Source: Paraburkholderia aromaticivorans (GTDB lineage: Bacteria; Pseudomonadota; Gammaproteobacteria; Burkholderiales; Burkholderiaceae). Taken from it: DNA of 64,000 nucleotides. The stretch lies in NCBI RefSeq assembly GCF_012689525.1, contig NZ_CP051515.1:1550001-1614000 (forward strand). Direction: 5' to 3'. The notes below the pieces were generated by a model, which was not told the DNA's origin, did not search any database, and saw nothing but the letters and a program-made list of their open reading frames with translations. Shown piece after piece: positions 16,898 through 25,782 of the stretch (its first letter is position 1; every line of letters starts with the position of its first letter). Position numbers and translations under genes: made by a program.

Positions 16898-17883
16898 AGC
16901 GTCACGACGATCTTGCCGAATTGGCCGTTCTCTTCCAGATAGCGGTGCGCCGCCACCATGTCGTCGAATTTGAAGGTGCGGTCGATCACCGGCTTGAGCG
17001 CGCCGCTCGCGAAGCCTTTGAGCACGTAGTCCACCGCGGCCTTCTGCCGTACGGGGTCGCCGCTCGTCAGCCAGATGTTGTGGGCCTTCACGGTCAGCAC
17101 CTTGGCGATCATGTCGAGCAACGGCAAGGCCGTGACCTCATCGCTCAGCGCGCCGTAGATGTAGGCGACGCCCTGAAACGACAGCGCCGCGAGCAGCTTT
17201 GCGAAGCTCGGGCCGCCGACCGGATCGAACGCCACGCGCGCGCCTTTGCCGTCCGTGATGCGCATGACTTCCGCGACCAGACCGGTTTCGCCGGTAGCGA
17301 TCACGTGCGCGGCGCCGGCTTCAAGCAGTCGCTCGCGTTTCGCCGAAGTGCGCGTGAGCGCAATGGACGTCGCGCCCGCGTAGTTGGCGATCTGAATCGC
17401 CGCGAGGCCGACACTGCTCGACGCGGCGGGCACGATGACGAAGTCGCCTTTGCCTACCTTCGCATCTTCGATCAGCGCGCCGTAGGCGGTCACGAACATC
17501 ATCCAGACCGATGCCGCCTCGGCGGACGAAAGCGACTCGGGATGCTTCACGACGGCAGTGTCCGGCACGACGATGACTTCGCCATAGGTGAAGTACTGGT
17601 TCATCGAGAAGGACGGGATCACGTTGACCTTGTCGCCGGGCGCGATACCCGTGACGTCGGCGCCGACCGCATCGACGACGCCCGCGGCTTCGTAGCCGAG
17701 TCCCGCGGGAAATTTGACAGGCTCGATATAGGCGTCGCTGCGCCACATCGACTCGGCGCGATTCAGGCCGATGGCCTCGACCTTGATGCGCACTTCGTGC
17801 GGACCCGGCGTGGCCACCGGCGTCTCGATGAATTCGAGCACTTCAGGGCCACCGGCTTTTGCAAACATGATGGTGCGTGACAT
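16894..17883 (-). CDS. Zinc-independent MDR oxidoreductase (quinone oxidoreductase-like), 329 aa
   Basis: The protein has the GroES-like start (EVRIKVEAIGLNRAESMWR), the GYEAAGVVDAVGADV segment, and a nucleotide-binding VIVPAASSSVGLAAIQIANYAGA. The usual structural-zinc cysteines are absent, as in NADPH:quinone oxidoreductases. It begins 67 bases after the OYE stop and is probably co-transcribed with it, so the pair may reduce quinones, enones or nitro compounds. The precise substrate is unknown. Confidence 0.88.
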   Translation of the reverse strand: MSRTIMFAKAGGPEVLEFIETPVATPGPHEVRIKVEAIGLNRAESMWRSDAYIEPVKFPAGLGYEAAGVVDAVGADVTGIAPGDKVNVIPSFSMNQYFTYGEVIVVPDTAVVKHPESLSSAEAASVWMMFVTAYGALIEDAKVGKGDFVIVPAASSSVGLAAIQIANYAGATSIALTRTSAKRERLLEAGAAHVIATGETGLVAEVMRITDGKGARVAFDPVGGPSFAKLLAALSFQGVAYIYGALSDEVTALPLLDMIAKVLTVKAHNIWLTSGDPVRQKAAVDYVLKGFASGALKPVIDRTFKFDDMVAAHRYLEENGQFGKIVVTL

Positions 17884-17950
17884 TAACAGTCTCCGGGTTG
17901 GGTGAGCGCCCCCGCCACCAACGAGGCAAGCGAGGCGAGGGCGAGCGCGC

Positions 17951-19078
17951 TCAGGCAGTTTCAGCGGTTTGTTTAGCGGTTTCTACAGTAGGCGAATAAA
18001 CCGGAAAATCCGAGTAGTGCTTTTCGTCGCCGCCCCAGAACGCCGCGCGGACATACGGCGTGAGCGGCAGCTTGTGCTGGAGCCGGTACGGCAAGTCCGG
18101 ATTCGACGAGAAGTGGCGGCCAAAGGCGACCAGGTCCGCGTCGCCGGACGCGACGATGGCTTCGGCGCTGTCGCCGTCGAATCCGCCGGCGGCGATGATC
18201 GGGCCGGAGAAGTGCGGGCGCAGATATGTCACGGCGACCGGCGCATGGCCTTCGTGCAGCGTTTCGTCACCCTTGATGCGCGGTTCGATCACATGCAGGT
18301 AGGCAATGCCGTAGCCGTCGAGCACGCGGGCGACGTGGCTGAAGGTGGCTTCCGGATCGCTATCGGAGATGCCGCCCCATTCGCCGGACGGCGAGATGCG
18401 CACGCCGACCCGGTCCGCGCCCCAGACGGAGATCAGCGCCTCGACGGTTTCGCGCAGGAAACGCACGCGGTTTTCGATCGGGCCGCCGTAGGCGTCGGTG
18501 CGGTGGTTGGTGCCGTCCTGGATGAACTGGTCGACGAGGTAGCCGTTCGCGCCGTGCAATTCCACACCGTCGAAGCCCGCATCGAGCGCCCGCTGCGCGG
18601 CCACACGAAACTCTTCGACGATGCCGGGGATTTCCTCGATGCCGACCGCCCGATGCGGCGAGGCCGGTACGAAGCCGTCTTTCGTCAGCGCCACGCCGTC
18701 GAACGGGACGACTGAGGGCGCGAGCGGCGCGACACCGCCGGTCATCTCGACGTGGCTTTGACGGCCGCCATGAATCAACTGCATGAAGACCCGGCCGCCT
18801 TTGGCGTGAACCGCATTGGCAACCGCTTTCCAGCCTTCCACCTGGCCGTCGTGATAGAAGCTCGCGGCGCCCAGATACGAGCGGGCGGGAATCGAAATGC
18901 TGACGCCTTCGACGATCTCGAGGCCGCCTTGCGAGGCGCGCTGGCCGTAGAAGTCGGCCATCATCGGGCTGGGAATGTCGCCGGGCTGAATGGTGCGCAG
19001 GCGGGTCATTGGTGCGAGCACGACGCCATGCGTGAGGGTGTAAGCGCCGACCTTTTTCGTGGTGAACAGGTGAGCCAT
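17951..19078 (-). CDS. Old Yellow Enzyme-family alkene reductase, 375 aa
   Basis: FMN barrel features: VLAPMTRLRTI, VFMQLIHGGRQSH, the catalytic FDGVELHGANGYLVDQFIQ with the His/Asn pair, then TDAYGGPIENRVRFL and the C-terminal GGFDGDSAEAIVASGDADLVAFGR that grips the FMN phosphate. This matches NemA/XenB-type ene reductases acting on activated alkenes and nitro compounds with NAD(P)H. AAAGGAA precedes the start. It heads an operon with the MDR gene. Confidence 0.93.
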   Translation of the reverse strand: MAHLFTTKKVGAYTLTHGVVLAPMTRLRTIQPGDIPSPMMADFYGQRASQGGLEIVEGVSISIPARSYLGAASFYHDGQVEGWKAVANAVHAKGGRVFMQLIHGGRQSHVEMTGGVAPLAPSVVPFDGVALTKDGFVPASPHRAVGIEEIPGIVEEFRVAAQRALDAGFDGVELHGANGYLVDQFIQDGTNHRTDAYGGPIENRVRFLRETVEALISVWGADRVGVRISPSGEWGGISDSDPEATFSHVARVLDGYGIAYLHVIEPRIKGDETLHEGHAPVAVTYLRPHFSGPIIAAGGFDGDSAEAIVASGDADLVAFGRHFSSNPDLPYRLQHKLPLTPYVRAAFWGGDEKHYSDFPVYSPTVETAKQTAETA

Positions 19079-19704
19079 GATCTTTCCTTTACCGGGTAGT
19101 GAGTTCGGAGACGTTCAGCGAGTTGCCGATTCGTTGATGGAGAATTTATCCATTCCGATATGCCCCGGGAAGGCACGCGACGGCATATGAATCATTCCAG
19201 AGCGGGATCAATGGTCGCGCGCGGCGTCCGTCGAAAGACGAGCGTGTTGCGGATCAGGCGTGAGTGTGAAAACAGAACGAGCGACTACGCAGGCGCTCCG
19301 CAGAAAGAATCCGTCTCGGCTGCAAAGCCGGCCGTCAGGAACGCCACTTGCGTTTAAAACGCATGCCTCGAAGCGTCGATGTCCCCTCACTGTGCTCGGG
19401 CGTGGTTGTTACGTGAATGACAGCCACCGGCAGCTCCCTGCCGCGCGCGCCTGTACGACTTGTCCAGACGCCCTGCCAAGCGTTCCCGCACATAGCGCGT
19501 AGCTACTCGCGGCGTGGAACGTTTTACTTGTTCCTTCCGCGCAAAACTGCCTCGCAAAGACTGCGTTTAAAGCGCAGCATTGCCGTGTTGATGTTGTCGT
19601 GCGATGGGCAGGTTACATTCTTCGAGCGGCTTTGCACGGACCTGCAAAATCGTGTGAATAAAGTCGGCCTACAGGCCAGACGTAGGATTCCGGAGCGTAT
19701 TGCG
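19079..19704. other. 626-base gap with two TGCGTTTAAA palindromes
   Basis: No supported gene lies between the OYE start and the next plus-strand gene. TGCGTTTAAAACGCA at 19349-19363 is a palindrome around a central A, and a related TGCGTTTAAAGCGCA lies at 19562-19576. They are 213 bases apart and share TGCGTTTAAA. They may be operators for a regulator acting on either flanking gene. Short frames here (for example 19160-19357) have no ribosome site. Confidence 0.4.
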
Positions 19705-20433
19705 ATGTACAACGATACAGACTCGCCAAAATCGGTGCTCGATGGCCAGGATGCTGGCGGCCAGACGAGCGGTCTGTCAATTTCCGCCACGCCGCCGAGG
19801 TTCGGACGCCTCGCCATGTGCGTGGCCGCGGCCAGCGCGCTCGCCATCGGCGTGATGGGTACGGTGGCGTATAGCGTCTGGTTCAACCACGATCAGCAGG
19901 CGTACGCCGAAGCCATGGCCGGCGCACGCCGGGCGCTCGGCAACGGCGCGTCGGCGAGTGCGCCAGTGATGGCGAAAACCGCGAGCGTGACGGCGCTGCC
20001 GGCAGCGGCCGTGCCGGCGAAGCCGCCGCAACTAGCGCCAGCAATGGCGACGAGCGGCGCGACGGTAGCGGCGTCGGCAGCCGTCGCGGATCGGGAAGCG
20101 GGCGGGCAGTTCGCGTCCTGGTCCGGCCAGGTCAGGGCATCCGCGGCGCAGCCTGAGGTCGTTGCAAATGCGGCGCCCGCCACGCCCGTATCGGCGGCTC
20201 CGCCGCCCACGTCTGCTCGCCGCTCGGCAAACGCAGCCACTCCGCCGACGCAGCAGCTGGCCGCGTCGCGTCAAGGCAAAGATGGCCGCGCCACGCCTCA
20301 GGAGCGCCGCGCCACGCCCGAGAACGCGCGCCACAAAAACAATCTGTTCGCCCGCGTGGGGCTCTTCTTTCGTCGTGTGAATTACCGGCAGCATGGCAAC
20401 GCAAATCGGCAAGACATCTACTCCCATCCGTGA
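19705..20433 (+). CDS. Single-pass membrane protein with Ala-rich periplasmic tail, 242 aa, unknown
   Basis: CGGAG eight bases upstream supports ATG 19705. Residues about 34-56 (LAMCVAAASALAIGVMGTVAYSVWF) form one membrane span; after it comes a long Ala/Pro/Ser low-complexity stretch and a basic C-terminus (ARHKNNLFARVGLFFRRVNYRQ). I recognise no domain. It lies 40 bases upstream of a diguanylate cyclase on the same strand, so it may be an anchored partner or simply co-expressed. A longer frame from 19417 lacks a ribosome site. Confidence 0.6.
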   Translation: MYNDTDSPKSVLDGQDAGGQTSGLSISATPPRFGRLAMCVAAASALAIGVMGTVAYSVWFNHDQQAYAEAMAGARRALGNGASASAPVMAKTASVTALPAAAVPAKPPQLAPAMATSGATVAASAAVADREAGGQFASWSGQVRASAAQPEVVANAAPATPVSAAPPPTSARRSANAATPPTQQLAASRQGKDGRATPQERRATPENARHKNNLFARVGLFFRRVNYRQHGNANRQDIYSHP

Positions 20434-20473
20434 GCGGCGCCGTGCCGGGCGCGCTGATTCGAAAGGCGCTTTC

Positions 20474-21538
20474 ATGAGCCGCTTCAGACGGGCTCCCGCC
20501 ATGCTGGCCGGCGCGTCATTGCTTTGTCTGGTGGTCGGCCTTCTTTATCTCGCGTTGCAGATCAGGACCATCTTCTCCGATCAGTTGAAGCAGGAATACG
20601 CCGGACTCGTGCTCGAAGCGGCGGAGCGCGCGGAAAGTGCTCGCGCAATTGTCGGCGTGTGGCAACAACACGCCGGCGACAGTCAAGCGCAAACGCAGGG
20701 TTACCGCCATGCACGCATCGAACTCGCCGATCGCCTGAAGTCGCTCGCGGCATTGGTGAATGCCAGTCCGTCCGCGGCGCCGAGGGTGCCGGCGTCGGCG
20801 TTGACGCCCGATGCCGGCCTGAATGGCACCGATGCGTTGCTTGCCACGATCCCGCCGTATTGGCGCGCGCAGCGCGATGCCGATGGCGCCGACGTGCGCC
20901 TGCGGATTGCCCATGTCGCGAACGTGTTGATCGCGCTGGCCGCGCTGCTGTTCTGCATGTTGCTCACCGCGCTCGGCATGTACGCGAAACGCAATCGTCA
21001 ACTGGCGGGCGAGTCGCACGAGTTCGAGTACGCGGCATTGCACGATTCCATGACCGGCTTGCCGAACCGGCGCAAGCTCTTTGCCACGCTCGACGAGGCG
21101 GCGGCGAATTCGCACGCCGGCCCGATGCCTCGCAAGATCGCCGTGCTGTATGTGGATCTGGACGGCTTCAAGCAGGTCAACGACACGCTCGGTCACCGCG
21201 TGGGCGATGAATTCCTGATTGCGGTGTCGCGTTCCTTTCGCGAGTCGGTGCGCAAAGTGGATGTTGTCGCGCGCATTGGCGGCGACGAATTCGCGGTGCT
21301 GATTCGAGAATATTCGACGCCGGATGAATTGGCCGAGATTGCCCGACGGCTCATCGCGTGTGTGGTCGAGACCGACGAGGAGATGGGCATCGGCGTGGTG
21401 CGCGCTAGCATCGGCATTGCCAGCTATCCCGATCTCGTCAGCGATTACCAGCGCCTCGTCGCCGCAGCCGACGACGCGATGTATCGCGTCAAGCGCGGCG
21501 GCAAGAACGGTTACGCGTTTGCGGCTCAGGCTGATTGA
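20474..21538 (+). CDS. Membrane diguanylate cyclase (GGDEF), 354 aa
   Basis: Two membrane spans (about 12-33 and 146-170) flank a 110-residue periplasmic sensor of no known family. The C-terminal domain is a complete GGDEF: DSMTGLPNRRKLF, YVDLDGFKQVND, and GGDEF at 269-273. Five residues upstream is RKVD (260-263), an intact RxxD inhibitory site, so c-di-GMP product inhibition is expected. AAGG before ATG 20474 decides the start. It follows the Ala-rich membrane protein by 40 bases and ends 9 bases before the convergent DUF1289 gene. Confidence 0.92.
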   Translation: MSRFRRAPAMLAGASLLCLVVGLLYLALQIRTIFSDQLKQEYAGLVLEAAERAESARAIVGVWQQHAGDSQAQTQGYRHARIELADRLKSLAALVNASPSAAPRVPASALTPDAGLNGTDALLATIPPYWRAQRDADGADVRLRIAHVANVLIALAALLFCMLLTALGMYAKRNRQLAGESHEFEYAALHDSMTGLPNRRKLFATLDEAAANSHAGPMPRKIAVLYVDLDGFKQVNDTLGHRVGDEFLIAVSRSFRESVRKVDVVARIGGDEFAVLIREYSTPDELAEIARRLIACVVETDEEMGIGVVRASIGIASYPDLVSDYQRLVAAADDAMYRVKRGGKNGYAFAAQAD

Positions 21539-21547
21539 GCGGCGCGC

Positions 21548-21763
21548 TCAGGACGTTTGGGTCTCGGGTGTTGCTTGCGTCGCTTGCGTTTCCGATTTCA
21601 GGATCACTTCCCGACCTGGCCGTTGATTGATGACCGCGAGGCGCACGTCGTCGCTCATGGTCTTCCACGCGCGGATTTCGTCGCGCGTACGCAGACAGCC
21701 GAGGCAGAAGCCGGTTTTGCCGTCGAGTTTGCAAATGTCGATGCAGGGTGACTGGATTGTCAT
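21548..21763 (-). CDS. DUF1289 cysteine-rich small protein, 71 aa
   Basis: SPCIDICKLDGKTGFCLGCLRTRDEIRAW is the DUF1289 signature with four cysteines (CxxxC and CxxC), probably a small metal- or Fe-S-binding site. The C-terminal 15 residues are a Gln/Thr tail. Function is unknown across proteobacteria. It is convergent with the diguanylate cyclase and divergent from the phytochelatin-synthase-like gene. Confidence 0.88.
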   Translation of the reverse strand: MTIQSPCIDICKLDGKTGFCLGCLRTRDEIRAWKTMSDDVRLAVINQRPGREVILKSETQATQATPETQTS

Positions 21764-21992
21764 GATCGGAGCAGCGGTTCCGTGGGGTTGACCTCGACGG
21801 TGACGTGCGAGAGTCGGTTAGAAAATGCTGCGGCATTGTAGGGGAGAAGCGCGCTTCGCGGGTCGAAGCTCGCGCACCGTCGCGCACGCTGAGTCTTGTT
21901 TCGTGTTACAAAATCGAGGCTTGCCGATGCGCGTCGTTCCATGCGCCGGCACAGCGGCAGCCATTCCGGGTTCATCTACAGCGGAAAGATCC

Positions 21993-22835
21993 ATGTCCAG
22001 ATATTCGTTGATGCGCGCCGTCGGGCGCTTGAGCCAGCCTGAGTGGATCGTCGCCGTTGTGGCCGCGGCGCTGGCCGCCTGTGCGCCGGTGCCGCCGGCC
22101 AGCAGTCAGGCGAGCGCTCCGCCCGCCGTGGTCCAGCTCGTCAGCCGGGCCGACGCTCAAGCCTCCGCACGCCCGGCCGACGGCCCGCTGGCCGTGCCGC
22201 CGAACCTCGTCGCGTTGGCGCAGCCGGCCGGCCAGAAACGACTGACGAGCGCCACGTCCAATCAGTCGTACTGGCCGCTCTCGCAGTATTTCGAAACCCA
22301 GCGCAACGAAGCCTATTGTTCCGTCGCGACCTCGGTGATGGCGCTCAACGCATTGGGCATCCGCCGGCCGCAATCGACGCAGTATCCCGACTTCCCATTC
22401 TTCTCGCAGGAAGATTTCTTCCACGGCATCGATCCGCAGGTGGCGAACGCCGCCAAGGTCTCGCAGGAGGGCATGACGCTCGATCAGCTCACCACGGCCT
22501 TGAAGGTCTTTCCGGTCGAGGTCAGGAAATATCACGCGGCGGATCTGTCGCTCGGCCAGTTTCGCGATCTGGTGCGCGCGACCACGAGCCGCAGCGACCG
22601 CTTCGTGCTGTTGAATTTCAGGCGGGTGGAAATCGGCGAGACGGGCGGCGGACACTGGTCGCCGCTCGCCGCCTACGATTCGGCGAGCGACAGCGCGTTG
22701 CTGCTCGACGTGGCGCGCTACAAATATCCGGCTGTGTGGGTGCCGATCGCGCAGTTGTATGCAGGCGCGTTGGCGCTGGATAGTGTGAGCGGACTTTCAC
22801 GCGGCATCGTGATCATCGGCAAGCGGCGGAATTGA
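21993..22835 (+). CDS. Phytochelatin synthase-family lipoprotein, 280 aa
   Basis: GGAAAG precedes ATG 21993. The signal ends in LAAC (Cys30), a lipobox, so the protein should be anchored facing the periplasm. The papain-like catalytic triad of the phytochelatin synthase family is visible: Cys109 in NEAYCSVAT, His221 in GGGHWSPLAAYD and Asp239 in LLLDVARYKYPAVWV. Bacterial relatives that lack the second plant domain mainly cleave glycine from glutathione. A GST lies just downstream on the other strand. Periplasmic glutathione processing or metal response is inference. Confidence 0.87.
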   Translation: MSRYSLMRAVGRLSQPEWIVAVVAAALAACAPVPPASSQASAPPAVVQLVSRADAQASARPADGPLAVPPNLVALAQPAGQKRLTSATSNQSYWPLSQYFETQRNEAYCSVATSVMALNALGIRRPQSTQYPDFPFFSQEDFFHGIDPQVANAAKVSQEGMTLDQLTTALKVFPVEVRKYHAADLSLGQFRDLVRATTSRSDRFVLLNFRRVEIGETGGGHWSPLAAYDSASDSALLLDVARYKYPAVWVPIAQLYAGALALDSVSGLSRGIVIIGKRRN

Positions 22836-22943
22836 CGCCTGCTGGGGCGAGGCGGCCACGGCATTCAATCGCGCGACACGAGAAGTGGCACACGCGAGTG
22901 CGGCCACAGCCAATAGGTCCGCGCGACCTCGATCGAACTCGCA

Positions 22944-23606
22944 TCAATCTTCCTGGTTACGCCATTCGGTCAGTCCTTCGCGCGCATTCAATTCGATGAA
23001 CGAAGGTAGCGCGCGCAGCTGTCGGATATAGCGGGCAAGATTCGGCCAGCCGAGCGCGGGCCGCGGCATATTGCGGGTCCAGCGCATCAACATGACGGCC
23101 ATGAAGTCGGCGGTGCTGAGCTTGTCGCCGATCAGATAGTCATGGCTTTCGCCGAGATGGGCATCGAGCCTGTCCCACGCTGCGTCGAGACGACGGCAGG
23201 CGAGCGCGCGAACCGCTTCGGCGCCGGCAGGATCGCCGTCGGAGTCCGCATAGAACCAGTCGCGCATGGCGGGCAGAATCGTGTTGGCGAGATAGACCAT
23301 CATTTCGAGCCACGCGGCGCGATCGACGGAATCCGGCGAGGGGGCGAGCGCGGCCTCGGGATGCCGCTCGGCCAGCAGGATCAGTAACGCGGTCGACTCG
23401 TGGCGCGGCATGCCATCCACCGTCAACGTGGGCACCCGTCCCGCAGGATTGAGCCGCAGATACGCCGGGTCGTGCTGCTGGCCGGCGTCGATGTCGACTA
23501 GTTGGGCGTCGAACGCGACGCCCAGTTCGATCAGCATCCAGTGCACGGCCATGCTCGCCGCGCCGGGCGAATAGTAAAGCACGTAAGGGGTGGAATCGCT
23601 GTGCAT
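22944..23606 (-). CDS. Glutathione S-transferase, 220 aa
   Basis: YVLYYSPGAASMAVHWMLIELGVAFD is a GST N-terminus of the beta-class kind; LNPAGRVPTLTVDG carries the cis-Pro and PRHESTALLILLAE the glutathione-binding Glu-Ser. The C-terminal domain has SHDYLIGDKLSTADFMAVML, the N-capping box of GSTs. It is a single gene convergent with the phytochelatin-synthase-like gene. Substrate unknown. Confidence 0.9.
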   Translation of the reverse strand: MHSDSTPYVLYYSPGAASMAVHWMLIELGVAFDAQLVDIDAGQQHDPAYLRLNPAGRVPTLTVDGMPRHESTALLILLAERHPEAALAPSPDSVDRAAWLEMMVYLANTILPAMRDWFYADSDGDPAGAEAVRALACRRLDAAWDRLDAHLGESHDYLIGDKLSTADFMAVMLMRWTRNMPRPALGWPNLARYIRQLRALPSFIELNAREGLTEWRNQED

Positions 23607-23720
23607 AGTCGCTTGATATCCGGTTTCGATCCGGCGAACAGTCTACCGCCGTTCCCGACGGATGCCCATGCGCAAACGCCGAGGGAACGCGCAGTCTCGT
23701 AGTGGCACGCTCGATTCCCG

Positions 23721-25145
23721 CTACTTCACCCGCTTGACCACCGGCGTCTTCCACTTGCCATCCAGCAGCACCGGTTTCGGCCAGTAAAACCGCATGGTGA
23801 TCATGAACGGTCCCTCCGGCGCCGGCAGCCAGTTGGCCTCTTTCGCCTTGCCCGGTGAATTCGCCTGGATGTAGATCGTCACGCCGCCATCGCGATCCTT
23901 CTTGAGTTGCGGCAACATCGGCGAATTGATCAGATAGCGGTCGAGCGGATTCTTCACGAGCAACTGACTGGGCAGCGCATACATGGTCACCGACCAGAAC
24001 GCATTCACCGGCGGCAACTGTCCTTTCGGAAAGCGCAGCACGTAGCGATGCCGGCTGCCGTCGAGCGGCTGCCCGCTCGAATCCTTGTCGAGCACCGGAT
24101 ACAACGCTTCTTCACGCGAGTTCGCGCCGATCCCGACCTGGGTGCCGGTGGCGCGCGCCACGTAGTCGTTCCTCAGATACTCGCGCGAACCGAACAGCGT
24201 ATCCGTCTTACCGCCGAGCGACGCGCGCTTGTCGTCGATCGCCTTCTGACCATCCTGCATGCCGGCCTGAAAGGCCGCTTTCTGAGCCGGCGAGAGCGCG
24301 TTCGCGTCGAACCGTTTGCCGGGCACCACGCCGATCTGCGCAAGGCGGCTGCGCAATCCGGCTTCGCTCGGATTGACCGGCGCGAACTGCAACACGAACG
24401 CGAGCTGATTGAAAAATTCGAGCGATGTCCGCGCGGCGGCCGGCGCGATCGGCTTGATCCACCGCACTGGCGGCGCGGTGGGCGCGGGCTTGCTGCCAGT
24501 GAACGCCGACAGCGTCTGCACCTTGTAGCCCGCCTGGATCTGCTTGACGTTATTCAGATCGTCGGGATTGAACAGCTGCGTGCGTCCGACCACGTTCACG
24601 AGATCAGTCTCGGAACGGATCACCTGAGTGATGCCGTTCGGCGTCCGACCGTTCCAGCGCGGTCCCGCGATCAGGAATTTGCCGCCGTTGTTGCCCATGG
24701 TGCGGCTGCCGATATACGCGAAGTTGAAGGTATAGAGATCCATCAACTGGAACACGAAGTAGCGCTTCGCGTCCATCGGCGGGACCGTGATGACGATGGG
24801 TTCCGCGCGCAGATCGAGGCCGGCGAACGAATACGGCGTGTCGGAGTTGGGCGTGACAAAGGCGGTGTCGTCCGGCGTGAAGACGCGCGAGACGTTCAGG
24901 ATGGAATTGAACGGGCCTTTGTATTGCGGGTTGGTGGTATCCACCGAAAACGCATACATGATGCCGTACACATCGACCATCGGGGTGCCGTAGAGATACG
25001 CGTCTTTGGCGATCGAGCGGATGTCGGCGCTGCTGGCGGTGACGGGTGCGACGGGTGCCTTGGAGAAGTCGTTGGAAGGCGCCGTATGGCAGGCCGTGAG
25101 GACGATGGCCAGTAGCGCGGCAGCGACGATTCGTGTTCTGTGCAT
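23721..25145 (-). CDS. DUF1254/DUF1214 lipoprotein, 474 aa
   Basis: The signal peptide ends LTAC (Cys19), a lipobox. The mature protein contains the DUF1254 domain (AYLYGTPMVDVYGIMYAF, FVTPNSDTPYSFAGLDLRAEP, YFVFQLMDLYTFNFAYIGSRTMG) and a C-terminal DUF1214 (YVLRFPKGQLPPVNAFWSVTMY, NSPGKAKEANWLPAPEGPF). Such proteins are widespread in soil bacteria with no settled function. It is a single gene. The 165 bases upstream hold no clear gene. Confidence 0.9.
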   Translation of the reverse strand: MHRTRIVAAALLAIVLTACHTAPSNDFSKAPVAPVTASSADIRSIAKDAYLYGTPMVDVYGIMYAFSVDTTNPQYKGPFNSILNVSRVFTPDDTAFVTPNSDTPYSFAGLDLRAEPIVITVPPMDAKRYFVFQLMDLYTFNFAYIGSRTMGNNGGKFLIAGPRWNGRTPNGITQVIRSETDLVNVVGRTQLFNPDDLNNVKQIQAGYKVQTLSAFTGSKPAPTAPPVRWIKPIAPAAARTSLEFFNQLAFVLQFAPVNPSEAGLRSRLAQIGVVPGKRFDANALSPAQKAAFQAGMQDGQKAIDDKRASLGGKTDTLFGSREYLRNDYVARATGTQVGIGANSREEALYPVLDKDSSGQPLDGSRHRYVLRFPKGQLPPVNAFWSVTMYALPSQLLVKNPLDRYLINSPMLPQLKKDRDGGVTIYIQANSPGKAKEANWLPAPEGPFMITMRFYWPKPVLLDGKWKTPVVKRVK

Positions 25146-25310
25146 TGCGACCCTTGGGAATGAGCCGTGGACGACGGCAGCGTGATCGTTCGTTCAGCGC
25201 ATTGATACGGCGCGGCACAACGGGCGCAACAGGAAACGGGACTCGCGGTGCGAGATTCTGCACGCCGCAGCTTGCCTAACGGGGGTGTTAGCTGTCAAGC
25301 AGCTTTCTGT

Positions 25311-25700
25311 TCATCCCCACGCCGCATTCTGCAAAACGATCCGATACCCGTCAGGATCTTCGAACGTTTTGCCTTGACGGTCCCAGTAGGGATTTTCCGA
25401 TTCGCACGCCGACACGCCGAGCGCTTCGAGCCGTTCGACGGCCGCGCTCCATGCATCGCGTTCAGGAAGATAGAGCACGAGAAGGTGCTCGGTGGTCGGC
25501 GCCCGTTCGACGGTCACGCCGTGTTGATGGGTGAACTCAATGTGCCAGGGGCAGTCTCGCCGTCCGACGATGATGCCATCGAAGCCTTCGTGATTCTCGA
25601 AGCTCGCCAGGACTTCGAAGCCCAATCCCCGAGTATAGAAATCAGCGACCTTATGCAGATCGTTAGTAGGGCGGGCGACTCGGAGAACGGGCGGCTGCAT
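25311..25700 (-). CDS. VOC-family (glyoxalase/dioxygenase fold) protein, 129 aa
   Basis: Two beta-alpha-beta-beta-beta modules are visible: RVARPTNDLHKVADFYTRGLGFEVLASF and a C-terminal WDRQGKTFEDPDGYRIVLQNAAW. The family binds a divalent metal; His/Glu ligands are partly present (Glu near EFTHQHG). GGAG seven bases before ATG 25700 favours this start; an in-frame GTG lies 12 bases upstream inside that ribosome site. Activity cannot be assigned. Confidence 0.85.
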   Translation of the reverse strand: MQPPVLRVARPTNDLHKVADFYTRGLGFEVLASFENHEGFDGIIVGRRDCPWHIEFTHQHGVTVERAPTTEHLLVLYLPERDAWSAAVERLEALGVSACESENPYWDRQGKTFEDPDGYRIVLQNAAWG

Positions 25701-25782
25701 CGGCAACTCCACGAAACACGGATGTGCCGGATAGCATAACGTGCCGTGTGCGCCGCAGCGCGCCCGAGTGACTTAAAACGGT

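Noticed and set aside
25264..25300. Hairpin AGCTG/CAGCT downstream of the VOC gene as terminator
   Set aside because: Only five pairs and no T-run in the minus direction.
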